NCBI GenBank assembly: GCA_914767715.1
Contig: OU612070.1
Span: forward strand, 24,662,025 to 24,726,024
Length of the DNA stretch: 64,000 nt
Reading direction: 5' to 3'
Source of the DNA: Membranipora membranacea
Lineage: Eukaryota; Bryozoa; Gymnolaemata; Cheilostomatida; Membraniporidae
The notes below the pieces were generated by a model that saw only the letters and a program-made list of their open reading frames with translations, had not been told where the DNA came from and did not search any database. The position numbers and the translations under genes are program-made. Position 1 is the stretch's first letter, and each line of letters begins with the position of its first letter. Positions 45,620 through 57,347 of the stretch are shown piece by piece.

Positions 45620-47972
45620 TTAATAACAGCAACATGATAGCTCACTCAACTAGGGGGTGATAACTGCTCACTCACTCACTAACTGATGGAACTCTATACT
45701 TTCTGCTGAGTGTGCGATTTGGGAGCAATTTTGTCAAATTTCTAATTGGAAGACGATGTGAGTGATAATTTTGAATGAAAATGGAGTGATAAGCTGCCTT
45801 AGTAAAGCATTGCTCACTCCAATTGAAAGACCCCCCAGCTTCTCACATATAACTTCTCAATTGATCGAGCCAACAGCAACAAATCCCAATCTTTTGTGGT
45901 GATGTTTGGCTCAGAACTGTTGAAAATTGTGTGGATATGAATTATCCCAAGTTCTCTGCATATGTCTTTGGAAAATAACTAATAAGAAATTAACGACTTG
46001 ATGTCAAATAATGCTAGATAAATATTAAGAAGACTTGACAAGGCAAGGGCTGTGATTACGATAGAAGGAGGCCTCCAAATGCGCTGGTGTGCCCTTTGAT
46101 GCGCAGAGCCACCAGACACACGTCAGGCTCTGTCCAGCTGCAAGTGAGAATTTTTAGTTGTGTTGTACTGTACTGTATTGTATCATATCAAATTGTATTG
46201 TATTGCACCATAAATACACGCCTGTCTCACTCATCACTTAAAATAGCCTGAGCCGGTATGATACAAAACCTACACAACAGTCTTCAGCGCACCAATTTAA
46301 CTTGTTTATCCAGCTGGAATCAAGTTGGAAAGCTTTTAACGCCATTATGTAGCTGATTAAAATACAAGACTGATTTCTTTGACAATCTCAGGTGTAAGAT
46401 GGCGTGATTTCCTGATTACTTTAGACTCAAGGAAAATCATACAGGAAATCGTGAAGGCTGTAATTGATAAAACATAGATGAAGTTGCTTGCGAAACTTAT
46501 TCAAGGTAACTCATATCCAACTCACATGTTAGCGTCTTTTCTTATCACAGTAAAATACATTTTTCTTCATAGAAGCGCCTGTGTCTTAATGGCTGAGAAA
46601 CTCTTACAGTCAGCAGACTATGCAAAGGGATTCAGGGGCAGAACATACAATCCATTGTTTAGATGACTGTTTGACTTGAAAATGACCTAGGTCATGTCTT
46701 GATTTCATTCTATCCAAAGTGTTTGTACGTCCTGTTACTTCATATTTCGTATTGGTACATGGCACTGATATAGATTACATGGATTAGGAAAAATCGGTAA
46801 AAGAAAAGAAAAGAAAGAAAACCATAAATAGCTCCTTACAATCAGATATTGCCTAATTTCTTCACCCTCAAAATTCATAAAGAGAGAACGACTTCTTGAG
46901 AATGTTGACGTTGTTATCTTTACGGGCAAACTATTAATTTGCACACATCGTTGGCTTTAAGTTTAATTTTTTATCGGTATAATTTTAATCATAACATCAA
47001 AGCCAGTATGAGCTACAGAAGACAAGCAGACTTTTTTAGCTTGCGATGATGAGACTAATGAATCAAGGAACTAGCATTGAGTTGTATTTCATCAAGGTTA
47101 CTTAGCTTTCAGCTTTTCCTTGTTTCTGTCTAGCATATAACCTTCACAGTTTCCCGTTTTGTTGTTGTCCTGATAGACAGGATATCACGCCATCAAGGTT
47201 GGCCTTGATGCTAAGCAGAATACTGAGTGCGACGGTTGTGAAAATGAAGAACAACTAAATGCATAGCTCCAGCAATAAATATTTTTGTGTGATAGATACC
47301 TTAGTTTTAGTCTAGTAATGTATTTGTGTCAAATGTGTATTATCTTTATCACAAGAATGTTACACTGAGGCGCTGTGTGTTGACCAGTTAGTTGGTTCAT
47401 ATATAATTTGATTGATTCCGCAGTAGTCATGTTTTCAAGTCATGTAGGGAGCTTTCATGATGAATTGGTCCTGCTTCAAGTGTATTTATTTCCTTAGCGT
47501 AGATATAAAATATTGCCTTCCTGTCAGAAAACAAAGCCGCAGGCATTTAGCTCAGCGTGGGCTTGCTCAGACAAAATGAAACTGATAGAAAATTGTTTAT
47601 CGTCATAGGAAATAAACTGCACTATTTGTTTATTCGAGAGTCCATAATGTAGGTCAGAATCATATACCTTAAATTCACTTTTGTCTGGTTTTGTTTCTAG
47701 GCTAACTACGCTGGCCACTAGACCAAAAAAGATTGGCTCCAATGATTGAATATAATCAAAACTAAAACAATGCAAAATTCCGTTAGACTCCTCCTGTAAT
47801 ATTGGACGATTTCATACACAACCGTTGAATGTCTTCTGATTACGCTACTTTTAGTAGGTGGGCACAAGAGTTTGCTCTCCCCTTGGTAATAATTGTGATA
47901 CTGCAGCGAGTCATTCTCATGTAGTCAGATGTGCTGACGAAACAACAATATCAAACCCACATATGTAGTCAT
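45620..47972. other. Conserved inter-gene spacer, unit 4
   Basis: Counterpart of the unit 3 spacer, including the 62-codon frame (46478-46666) and the protein-like - strand stretch VASVVSLETKPDKSEF (47524-47740). No gene called. Confidence 0.45.
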
Positions 47973-48168
47973 AGTTGAATTCCGAAGTGAATGGCTGCAA
48001 GAAAAACTGCTCTCTAACAAACAATTTAAGTAGAAAACAAAATTTACTAGTAATGGCATCGGATACACCTGGTACAAATACGTGTAAAAAAAAGAGGAAA
48101 GAAACAGATACTGGGAACGACCTGCTGAGTATGCTGAGTATCGATTCATCTACAACTATACGAAGCAG

Positions 48169-48873
48169 ATGGAGATAAAAATGGATGCCCTGAAGGCAGA
48201 TAACAAGGCTTTACACGAACGCCTGGATTTAATTGAAAACAGCTTAACTACAGGAATAGCTGCCGCTATTAGAAAAGAGCTGACAAACTACTTTGATGGC
48301 TCGAGAGTGCCTCTTCCATCTGGGAGTCCGTCGCCATCGATAGAAGCCATGGAAGATGAAGCAACTTCTACTCAAGGTAAGCTGTACTCAGCAGCAGCAG
48401 CAACCAGCCAGGCTCCCAAACTTGCTTCCGTTCAATCTGAACGTCAATCTATTCCTACCACTCAATTTCACCAGCATCCTCCCGATCCTAAAAGTAGTGT
48501 TGTAATTTACAATATTCAGGATAAAGAGAAAATCACCAAAGGCAGCATAAGGTCTACTGTGAATAGTGTACTGGGACCAACTTTGATAGTGTCTATCAAC
48601 AAGTACGCCTGGGAATCAACACAACCTAAATACATGGTCCAGCTAAAAAAGGAAGCCGATGCCCTAACATTGTTAAAAAAGTGGAAACCTGATACCCTGC
48701 ATAACACCACAGTTCGTGCAACGAGAACCCCTGAAAAGCATGTTGGAATGCTTTTTAATGTCCCTACCAGCTTCAGCGATATTAAAATGCAGCAAGACAT
48801 ACAAGCAAAATATCCAGGCACTGCATGTAATCGCATTGTAATAAAAGATATCCTACACATACCGTCAAGATAG
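48169..48873 (+). pseudogene. LINE ORF1 protein, L4
   Basis: 234 codons, nearly identical to the L3 product: coiled coil, Ser/Pro/Ala-rich middle and the RIVIKDILHIPSR end. The upstream head (MASDTPGTNT...) is again in a different frame, so the frameshift predates the duplication. Confidence 0.72.
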
Positions 48874-49001
48874 TTTTTACCGATGAGCAATCTTTAGAAG
48901 AGTGTCTTGAAAATGGAGTTAGACTTAATAGCTACAGTTCAATATGGATGGTTGAAAAACCTCGTTATTCATCGTTGAAACCTCCAACCGCTTGACTATA
49001 T

Positions 49002-49716
49002 ATGCAAAGTGACAACATAAATAACAATAACATGACAAATGGTGAATGCGGACATCCAAGAATCTATTTCCACAACATGCGATCCCTCAACTCAGAAAAG
49101 TTTGAAGAACTAAAGCTACTATCTTCAAACTATGATTTCTTACCGCTAACTGAGTCCTGGCTAACTAAGGCCAAAAAGAAGCTATACGAGATAGCAGATT
49201 TCAACGTTTACTATACCCATAGAGTAAACAGAAAAGGAGGTTGGAGTTGCCATTTATGCAAGAAATGAGTTTTCGTGCAAAGTCATTCAGAGATACACTA
49301 ATCAACATGTATCTGCTTGCTGGATGTTACATCGCCCTGCTAACGTTAATCACAATCCAGTGATTATTGGAGTTGTGTATCATCCTCCGAATCTATCCAA
49401 ATGTATAAAAGAAGAAACAATTGATCATTTGGTTTCAAGTATAGCCAAATTCCTGGCTACACATAGATCAGCTCGTTTCATCATATGCGGCGATTTTAAT
49501 GATCTAGACACTAGACATATATCTGTCCTGTTCCCTGTTAAATATATAGTCTCCTTTGCTACCAGAGATCTCGTCTTCACAGATATCGCCGAGTACTATG
49601 ATGATTGCACAAAGCTTGCTCCAATAAGCACAAATGACCACTGGGCAATTACACTTGATCCATCAGACTGCAAGTCCGAGGTATCGTGCTGTCAAAAAAA
49701 GGGAAATAACCCCTGA
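49002..49716 (+). pseudogene. LINE L4 endonuclease domain, frameshifted
   Basis: Frames 49002-49268 and 49324-49716 hold NMRSLN, LPLTESWL, then GVVYHPPN, IICGDFND and TNDHWAIT. A one-base change at about 49240 shifts the frame after RKGG, and the residues ESNTLD before LVFTD are deleted relative to L1. Inactive. Confidence 0.82.
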
Positions 49717-50825
49717 TTTGAAGGTATCTCTGACAAAGGAGCTCGCCAAGACAAATTGGGATTTCATTTATAATGAAAACTCACTCAATGTGAAAGTTTA
49801 TAAGTTCCAGCATTATGTATGGTCACTATATGATGAGCATTTTCCTATCAAGAATATCCGTGTACCTATGGGCAAACCTGTTATCACCTCTTCACTAATA
49901 CGTAAGTTGATTCATACAAAATACAGGGCTCATCGTCAAAACAACCCTGCATGGAAAGCCCTGTCAGCCATTCTGAAATATCATCAACAGAAAGAACAAC
50001 AGAAAAATACTGATAACGAAATAAACTCAGCATCCAGAGGATCTAAAGATTGGTGGAACAGCATAAAGAGATTGACTGGAGGCATAACAACTCCCGTTTC
50101 ATCTCCAGTGGTGAGTGTCAATAACAATTGGGTCACAAATGCAGAGTTCTCAGGATACTATAACAATTACCTTACCAACAACGACAGTGTCATTGAATTA
50201 CCTGACCATAATATTATTACAATTGATGGCATTCCATCGATAGAAGAATACGCGGTAAACTCCCACCTAGAAAATATAGATACCACTAAGGCAACCATAT
50301 CAGAGGATTACCCTTCATGGATATCAAAAAATAACTCGCATATTCTCTTTGAGCCTATAGCACACATCATTAACAAAATCTTTGAGTGTGGAAAATTCCC
50401 GATGCGAAGGAAGCGAGCAGAGGTCGTACCTATCAACAAAGTACCTGATCCATCTGCATATAAAGATTACCGCCCAATAAGTATTTCACATCATTTGAGC
50501 AAGGTGGCCGAGAGAATACTCTCCTGGCGCATTACAGAGAAACTTCCCACCCTCAAATACCAATATGCACACAAGGAATATTGGTACCACAGATGCTTTG
50601 GTGAACTTTTCATCTAGTGTGGCTAGCTTGCTTGATTGCAATGACAATCTCGGTGTTCAGGCATTAATGCTAGACTTCTCTAAAGCTTTTGACAAAATGC
50701 GTCCAGATCTCGCTGTCAAGAAACTTTTAAAACTGAAAATAGATGGATATCTTGTAGCTATAGACAGTTTTCTGAGCTCTGACTTAGGCCTCAACTCGGA
50801 GCTGCTGAAAAGAGGGTTATCTTGA
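49634..50825 (+). pseudogene. LINE L4 reverse transcriptase, N-terminal half
   Basis: Two frames, 49634-50617 and 50565-50825, break at the same point as in L1. Motif A (LMLDFSKAFDKM) is present; later motifs are missing. Differences from L1 are scattered, with no sign of coding constraint. Confidence 0.82.
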
Positions 50826-51002
50826 AAACCGCATATAATAGGATAAAAATTATTTTTGATTTAGAATCCGCAACATTGAAAACTCATAATATGGAAATAG
50901 TTTGGGAAATAATTTTAGTATTTGGATAGTCAATTTTAGAATTTTCTGTCTGTTTTGGGGACAATTTGGCATTTCATGAGTTTCGTCACTAAAATTGAGA
51001 TT

Positions 51003-52056
51003 TATCTTACAATCTTCACTGGTTACTGGCTCACAAATTGCTGGATGGTTGAGAGCTGCTTCCTCTGGTGGTGAGGCTATAAAATAAGCATAAGAATTAG
51101 CAACAAACTCAGACTTGACCTAAATATTTAATTAATGTCAAAAGATATGGGATAAAATAAAGCAGAGATAATTTGGTTTTCTTTCTATGTAAAGCTTGCT
51201 GACTGCTTCAAATGGGTCCTCCAGAGGTTGGGAGAGGTAGATAAAGTGATATACACACCTCCTGTTGTCCAAGTACAATCTGGATCTCCAAGCTCTTCTC
51301 CATTTGATTTTCCATCTCCATCTTAATCCTGGTTGCATAACTCAACTGTCCAAGTCTGAGAAGTAAGAGGGAGCAATATCGAATATGATGTGTGTGCTGA
51401 TTATAACTCCTTCTAGAGGAGAGGGAGGGCAAAGAGTTAATGATATGAAAATATGACACATGAACTGCAGTACACCGGCGAAAGAAGCCGATGAGCAAAA
51501 TACGGTGAAGCATCTCAACTAGGACCCACATATCGCCCTCTTCAACTATCTTCCGAGCAACATGCAAAACATGTGTACAGCTAGGGAGATGGAATCATTA
51601 CGGGATAAGTATGATAAAATTTGGCTATGAAGTTTCTCTAAAGTGTAAGGTGCACTGTCACCAACTCACCACAAATTCTCGAGCAGACAGCTATAGCCTG
51701 AAAACACACTAACTCCAGAAAAAGATGTGAGATTCGGCAACAATAAAAGTCATCGAGAGTGACTGCAATAACAAATAGACAGTTGAAAAACTCAAACCAC
51801 TCCCAAATTTTTTTTAAAAAGACTCTAAAGGCTCTACAGACTTACTCTTCCTGCAGCGAGAAAGGCGAGTCCAAACACATTTCTTGCATTAGCACCATTA
51901 ATACTTTTATGACCAACTCCAGGCCATACATCCCCAGCCACAGTAGAACATGTGTTCGGTACAGAATCACCATTAGGTATTCGTGATTGGAAACTAAGGA
52001 ATGCATCTATCATGCTCAAGCAGCATGTTAGAACAAAAAGTCCACCGAGGGTTGAT
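51003..52056 (-). pseudogene. T4: temptin-like gene, stop in exon B, tail replaced by LINE
   Basis: Exon A (51846-52056): signal-like GGLFVLTCCLSMIDAFLS, RIPNGDSVPNTC, WPGVGHK and ARNVFGLAFLAAGR. Exon B (51259-51355) has the shared TAA after CNQD. Exon C (51003-51076) keeps HPAICEP and then meets the LINE. Splice signals are intact, so transcripts may still be made. Confidence 0.82.
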
Positions 52057-53896
52057 CTACAGAATCACAAAGGAATCATAAATACAAGGGGCATAACTTT
52101 CTATAATCTATGAATTTTTCTTGTATATCGGCACTGTTTCACAAGAATGGTATTTGCATGAATTCATTAACATGACCCAAAGGTGTTATTTCTAAGTATA
52201 TAGTATTTAATAGTATAAATGATACCTATACTCTAACAAAATATACAGACAAACATTTTTTTTCTCATTGATTGCCCATCAGTAAAGACTGGCACAATCG
52301 TTTTCTGATCGCTGCTTGCTGTTTGAGAATGAGATATTGTTATCATGTCATTGGTTTCTTGATAGAACTATTACAAATTACCTTCTGGGTGACAAATTTG
52401 GAACAACATGGACCTCATCAAAGCCACTATTATAGCATAATGATCATTAAGATAAATCATGTATTTCTGTCCAATTTTGCTTCCAATGTATAATAAATAT
52501 TTTGAATTCTTAAAAAACTGAGTTTCCTTTTTATTTCAGACTTCACCCAGTTCCCAAGCGACAGGCGTGACATTATATTTGCATAAACAAATGTTTATCA
52601 TATACGCCTTTAGTTACCTACCTGATAACTGCCATATTATGGTATTAGGTCTGTATCGTCTAAAATTATTCAAACTACTTTTCGTAAGCCTCACTGCTTC
52701 TCTCAAAGTGTCAGGGATAAGTATGAGTCCGCTTCATTTACAGAGGGTTATATTATTAATTAAAATCACTGGTTCACTGATTTTAATTTATTTACCAATC
52801 AACTTTTTTGTTAAATTTTAGCCTCAGACCTACCACCGCACAATAAGATATTTATGGTTGAGGGTGTATTTTACTTTTCATCATCTCTGTTATATTCCTA
52901 GTTTTAGTTCACTCAGGCTAAACATGGAATGTAATATAGGTTGTACCAATGCGAAACTGAGTATAAGGTAAGAGATGGTTTGTGGAATATCCGTCTACTT
53001 AATGATTAAAAATTTTAAACGATTTCCGAGAAGACTAATTCATTGACATTAAATTATCACAATTTGTATCATTCCAGTTTTCTCTGCATTCCGCAGCAAG
53101 CAGCATTACGCTGGGTGGGGCTAGTAGATAGCACTTATTTTTGTCACAACTGATACCATCAGAGTTATAGTCGTTATTCAATCACATACCACATTCTATT
53201 TATTTTAACTCAAATGACTTTAAAGCTTTAGTTGTGTGACAACAAAGAAAATTTGATTACTGAAATACCGTCATCATGGTTTTCGTGTACTCCACCTCAA
53301 TGGTCAACATTTTAGTTTTCTCTGCTTTCAGCGACATGCGGTCTTTCACTGACCATGATTGTTATTACATTTTTTTTAAAATTTTAAACCTGTAGCCTAT
53401 GGTTTAAAAGACAGCTTTTGTGACATTGCATAATAATTATTCTTTCATGATTATAACACTTTATTTATGATGGTACATATAACAGGTTCGGTTATCCTCG
53501 TATCAGCTGCAGTCCATTAGTAAGTCTGTTTACTTTAACCCATCTAAAAGATCGGTTACCACGCTAAAAATAGAAACTTTTCATGAGAACTCGATTTGAT
53601 CACAGTTAACGCAGACAATGCATAAATGATGATGATATGAACTATATTATTGAAAACCGCCCAAAACACGCATCGAGAAGACAATACACATCATATAAGA
53701 ACTTGACAGACAAACCATATAAATACTTAGTACATGTATTTATATGTTTATGATACCAACAGTCTTTGTCTTTGGCATTGCTATTCATCGACCTTAGTTT
53801 GAGAGGTAGTTTGCAGGAGAATCGGCGATGAGGTTTTTTGCTGCTTGCATTTTCTTAATCAAGTTCATTTCAAAGTATATAGGATATATTTCATAC
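52057..53896. other. Spacer between T4 and SP5
   Basis: As in unit 3 from about 52276. An open frame at 52567-52821 (+) parallels the one at 32887. Without splicing, the SP5 reading frame extends into this spacer as far as 53794. Confidence 0.45.
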
Positions 53897-54594
53897 CTTG
53901 ATATGATTTCTTCTTTGTTCTCATCCCACACATCTGCAAATGTGTCTAGAAAGCCGTCCAACCAGTCGCTGAGCCTGTTCGGTTTAAAAAATAAAAAAGC
54001 AAATGAATAGCTGTAAAGGAAACAACTTTTGTAACCATCCAAATGCCCATACATCATGTTGAGTGTGCCCATTACGTGGGTGCAAAGCATCAAAACCCAT
54101 TAACTCAGGGCGTAATCCCCTCTGATCCATTTCTGGGATGCCTGTTAAGTCTTTTTACAACTTTTATATTTCAGAAAAATATTTTTATTTTACTTTTAAC
54201 CGCTTCCGCAATTTTTTTACACCAGTAGACCTGTAATGGTAATTTTGAATGTCCCCCCCATTTAAATATTTCCGTGGTCGAAATAAAGCTACACTCATAC
54301 AAACTTACAATAGCAGCTCAAATATGGGAGAGATGAAATCGATATATAAACCATCATGGGCTCATGACAAATATCTGATCAAGACCAAATTAAATAATCA
54401 TAATTGATGTTTTTCATTTAAACAGAAACTATGTGAATAGTAAATAAGAGCGCAAAAATGATTTGAGAAAAAGCATCTCACCATCCTCTTGGTTGAAGAA
54501 CACGAACTCGTGTAGTCTCGCTCTTTGCGGTTGCAATCATCACCATCAAACACACCATCAGTGCCAGGAGAAGATTAGACTTAATCAGCTGCAT
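53794..54594 (-). CDS. SP5: small secreted amphipathic-helix peptide, possibly with long C-terminus
   Basis: Exon 1 (54482-54594): same signal peptide, ending VLQPRGW. The donor is GTGAGA because about 200 bases of intron are deleted just inside it. Exon 2 (from 53974): LSDWLDGFLDTFADVW, DENKEE and IIS, the most aromatic version. It can splice at AAG|GTATGA (53897), or read on without a break through YEIYPIYFEMNLIKK, then MQAAKNLIADSP and ANYLSN to a stop at 53794, giving about 97 residues. The AAKNLIA part is recognisable but out of phase in the other copies, so this may be the ancestral C-terminus. Function unknown. Confidence 0.7.
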
Positions 54595-54678
54595 GGTTGT
54601 ATGTTACTCTGTTACTGTGTGAGATGACAGAGAAGTTGTCTTGAAGTTGACTGATGGAAAACTTCTGAGGTGCAGCAG

Positions 54679-54718
54679 TTTTATATGATTTCTTTTGAGG
54701 TTATTTCCTGAAGGAAAT
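54679..54718 (-). promoter_or_regulatory. SP5 core promoter: TATAAAA box and palindrome
   Basis: TATAAAA (54679-54685), as in SP1, with ATTTCC-TGAA-GGAAAT (54703-54718). Confidence 0.55.
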
Positions 54719-54899
54719 CCTTTAAGCCTTGAATTCGATGCAAGATAATTAGCAAATAACAAGTCACGGAACATTGACGTGGCATCAGATTGTTCCTTAA
54801 TAGAAGAGATGACCTTCATTAACATGAATTGATGGCGTGTTTAGTAACAGGTCTCCACTCCAGTTGGGTGGTGACAACTACTGCTTCGTGGTGATATGA

Positions 54900-55064
54900 T
54901 ATTGATACTCTGCTACGCCACGCGGTGCTGATATTGAAATTGTGTCTGCTTTTGCAGATTTAGATATTTTATTACAATTCTCGCCTCTCTAGCACGGTAC
55001 CAAAAACACATCTTTACATGTTGAATACCAGCGTACAACTCTCTTAATTGAGTCAGCCCTGATG
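54900..55064 (-). CDS. Beta exon copy 1, unit 5
   Basis: ATTATCTCAG acceptor, then SIRADSIKRVVRWYSTC and KDVFLVPC..., in phase with the alpha donor. Unknown family. Confidence 0.32.
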
Positions 55065-56095
55065 CTGAGATAATAATGTGCAATACAGTAAAATATTATA
55101 TAACCGTCTGAACAATGAACTTATCTTCTGAACTCAGTTAGAGCGTTAGCCACACAATAAAATGGAATCAAGTCATAGCAACATAGAGATAAAATCATTA
55201 ACAATGAGTTTGATTTGACAAAGGGTGCCTCAAATCACAGCTTGACCACGCTATCATTTGGTCAAATCCACATCACACCTTTCCCCCTTATCATTGAAAT
55301 TTTTCAGTTCCTTTGTATACTTGAATATTACACTAAATTATACGTCTTAAAATGTCTGATATCATAATTCTGCTTCTGTTGATAGTTGGGAAACTTCTGG
55401 AACTGAGGTCACATTTGGCGGGCTCAGAATGATCTGCACGATTTTCAATTTTTATTTTAGTTTTATTTCTCATTTTGACACTGTACTGCTTCTACAGCCG
55501 GCTCTTCTCACTGAATGGTTACAGTGCTCCAGACTGTAACTTCGAGTGTGTTGATGATTTTAGGTCGATTTTGAATATTCTGTTTATCTAGCTGTTGCTT
55601 TGTCTTACTTTATTAATACATATTTCATAGGTTTTCTTGGAACGATAGTTTTCGTCGATGTCTAGATAGGTGTAGAGATTTGTCACGTTGTCACAAATTA
55701 TCATGCTGTCAAGCAGTAAGCCCTAGTCTGCAGAGGAATCCCCCTGACTACAGGACCACAGGACATCCGCCAGCTTCCTTTTGGCGTTTTAGAATACTTT
55801 GGCATCTCCCTGTCCGATACTTGATACACTGTTTAATGAAATGTCAGCTCTGTGGTTGCTTAGAGTGGTCGACGGCAAATAAAATCTGAGTCCGTTTCGT
55901 CATCAACACCTACTTATTCAGAGATGATATCATATAGTCCATTCTTCTCTCTCTATCCTTGAATTCCCTTACAATACCAACTTGAGTTACCGACAACGTC
56001 CGTGATGGTTACAATCCTTCACCAACCCGAGAGCCCTGCTGCAGGTTAGCTATCCAATAGGAAACCCGGTTGGCAGGAGTAGGCCAATGCAACGA
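55065..56095. other. Segment between the beta copies, unit 5
   Basis: Parallel to 35618-36655, with several small indels that move the protein-like stretches out of frame. The + frame at 55680-55889 is not convincing. Confidence 0.25.
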
Positions 56096-56267
56096 TGATA
56101 TGATATTGATACTCTGCTGCGCCATCCGGTGCTGATATTGAAATTGTGTCTGTTTTTGCAGATTTAGATATTTATTACAATTCCCGCCTCTCCAGCACAG
56201 TACCAAAAACACATCTTTGCATGTTGAGTACCAGCGTACAACTCTCTTAATTGAGTCAGCCCTGATG
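56096..56267 (-). CDS. Beta exon copy 2, unit 5
   Basis: Acceptor and phase as in the other copies: SIRADSIKRVVRWYSTC is followed by KDVFLVLCWRGGNCNK, then the same one-base shift as copy 2 of unit 3, so the duplication of beta predates units 3 and 5. Confidence 0.3.
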
Positions 56268-56509
56268 CTGAGATAATAATGTGCAATACAGTAAAATATT
56301 ATATAACCGTCTGAACAATGAACTTATCTTCTGAACTCAGTTAGGGCCTTAGCCACACAATAAAATGGAATCAAGTCATACCAACATAGAGATAAAATCA
56401 TTAAAGTCGTACGAGCCAAAGGTGGTGCACGGGGATTAATCATAATTAATATTTGCTTTTGACAAGCAAAACCATTGGATAATGAGTGTAATGTCACGCC
56501 TAGTTACGC

Positions 56510-56553
56510 CCACTGATTTATAATACTATTATTTATGTATTATAAATCAGTGG
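56510..56553. repeat. 17-bp inverted repeat within the insertion
   Basis: CCACTGATTTATAATAC is followed after ten bases by its exact complement, near the left end of the insertion. Confidence 0.85.
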
Positions 56554-57211
56554 TTACGCCTATTTTAGCCCAGTCCACGTGGCATTTGAGTTTTGCAGAA
56601 ATCGAGCTTGCATGTTTCAAGTGTTTTCTCAAGTGCTCAATTGTGTTATGCAAGAAATCAAGCAACACCTGTGCCCTTGCAGCTTTGCAGCCGACTGCAA
56701 TGTTTATGTGATGTTGAAAGGAAGCGACACTTCACATCAGCTGATGAAGACATTTGACTTTGTGAACAAACAAGGATTATTTGTATCCTGCTATTCCACT
56801 GTATGACAGGGCCGTAGATTAGAAAAAATGGTAGGGGAGGCAAAGGTCCGAGGCGAGTCCAATGCATCACCAGTGACCTCCTCCCCGAGAAATTAAAGCC
56901 ATGTAATAAGCAACTGGAAATCCCAGAGGAGCTGATTCTGACATGGATTATTGAATTAGAGTGTTTTTAGGCCACTGTATCTAGCTATCTAGGGGAGGCA
57001 GTGCCTTTCTTACGGTCCTGTACAATAAATAGTGTAAACAAGTTCTAACTATCGTAGAGGTATAATTGTAATAATCTTTGACACAATGATAATAAAAATA
57101 ATCTTGCAGAAATGAAAGAGAGATGCTGCTGCATTACCTTCCTCTAGAAAAAAACTTGTTTGCGTTACATTAGAGGCCTATGGGCAGATGAAGATAAATG
57201 CAAAAGACTAT

Positions 57212-57347
57212 GGCTATGGCCGGATTATCACACACTTTCACACCACAGTCGAAATGACTTCCCTTCGGATGTTCACTTTACCACGGACATCCGAAGGGAA
57301 GTCATTTCGACTGTGGTGTGAAAGTGTGTGATAATCCGGCCATAGCC
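57212..57347. repeat. Perfect hairpin: 61-bp arms, 14-base loop
   Basis: Left arm 57212-57272 (starting ggctatggccggattatc), loop tcactttaccacgg, right arm 57287-57347 (ending gataatccggccatagcc). I checked every position of the arms and found no mismatch. A transcript would form a long perfect duplex suitable for Dicer-type processing, but a recent inverted duplication without function would look the same. Confidence 0.9.

Larger units (their letters stand above)
47973..51003 (+). mobile_element. LINE L4, longest copy
   Basis: Retains both ORF1 and the endonuclease/partial RT, and so shows the parent of L1 and L3. Left and right joins are identical to L1. It also ends at LLKRGLS plus about 180 bases of unknown sequence. 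Because both joins are shared, the 3' truncation happened at or before insertion. Confidence 0.85.
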
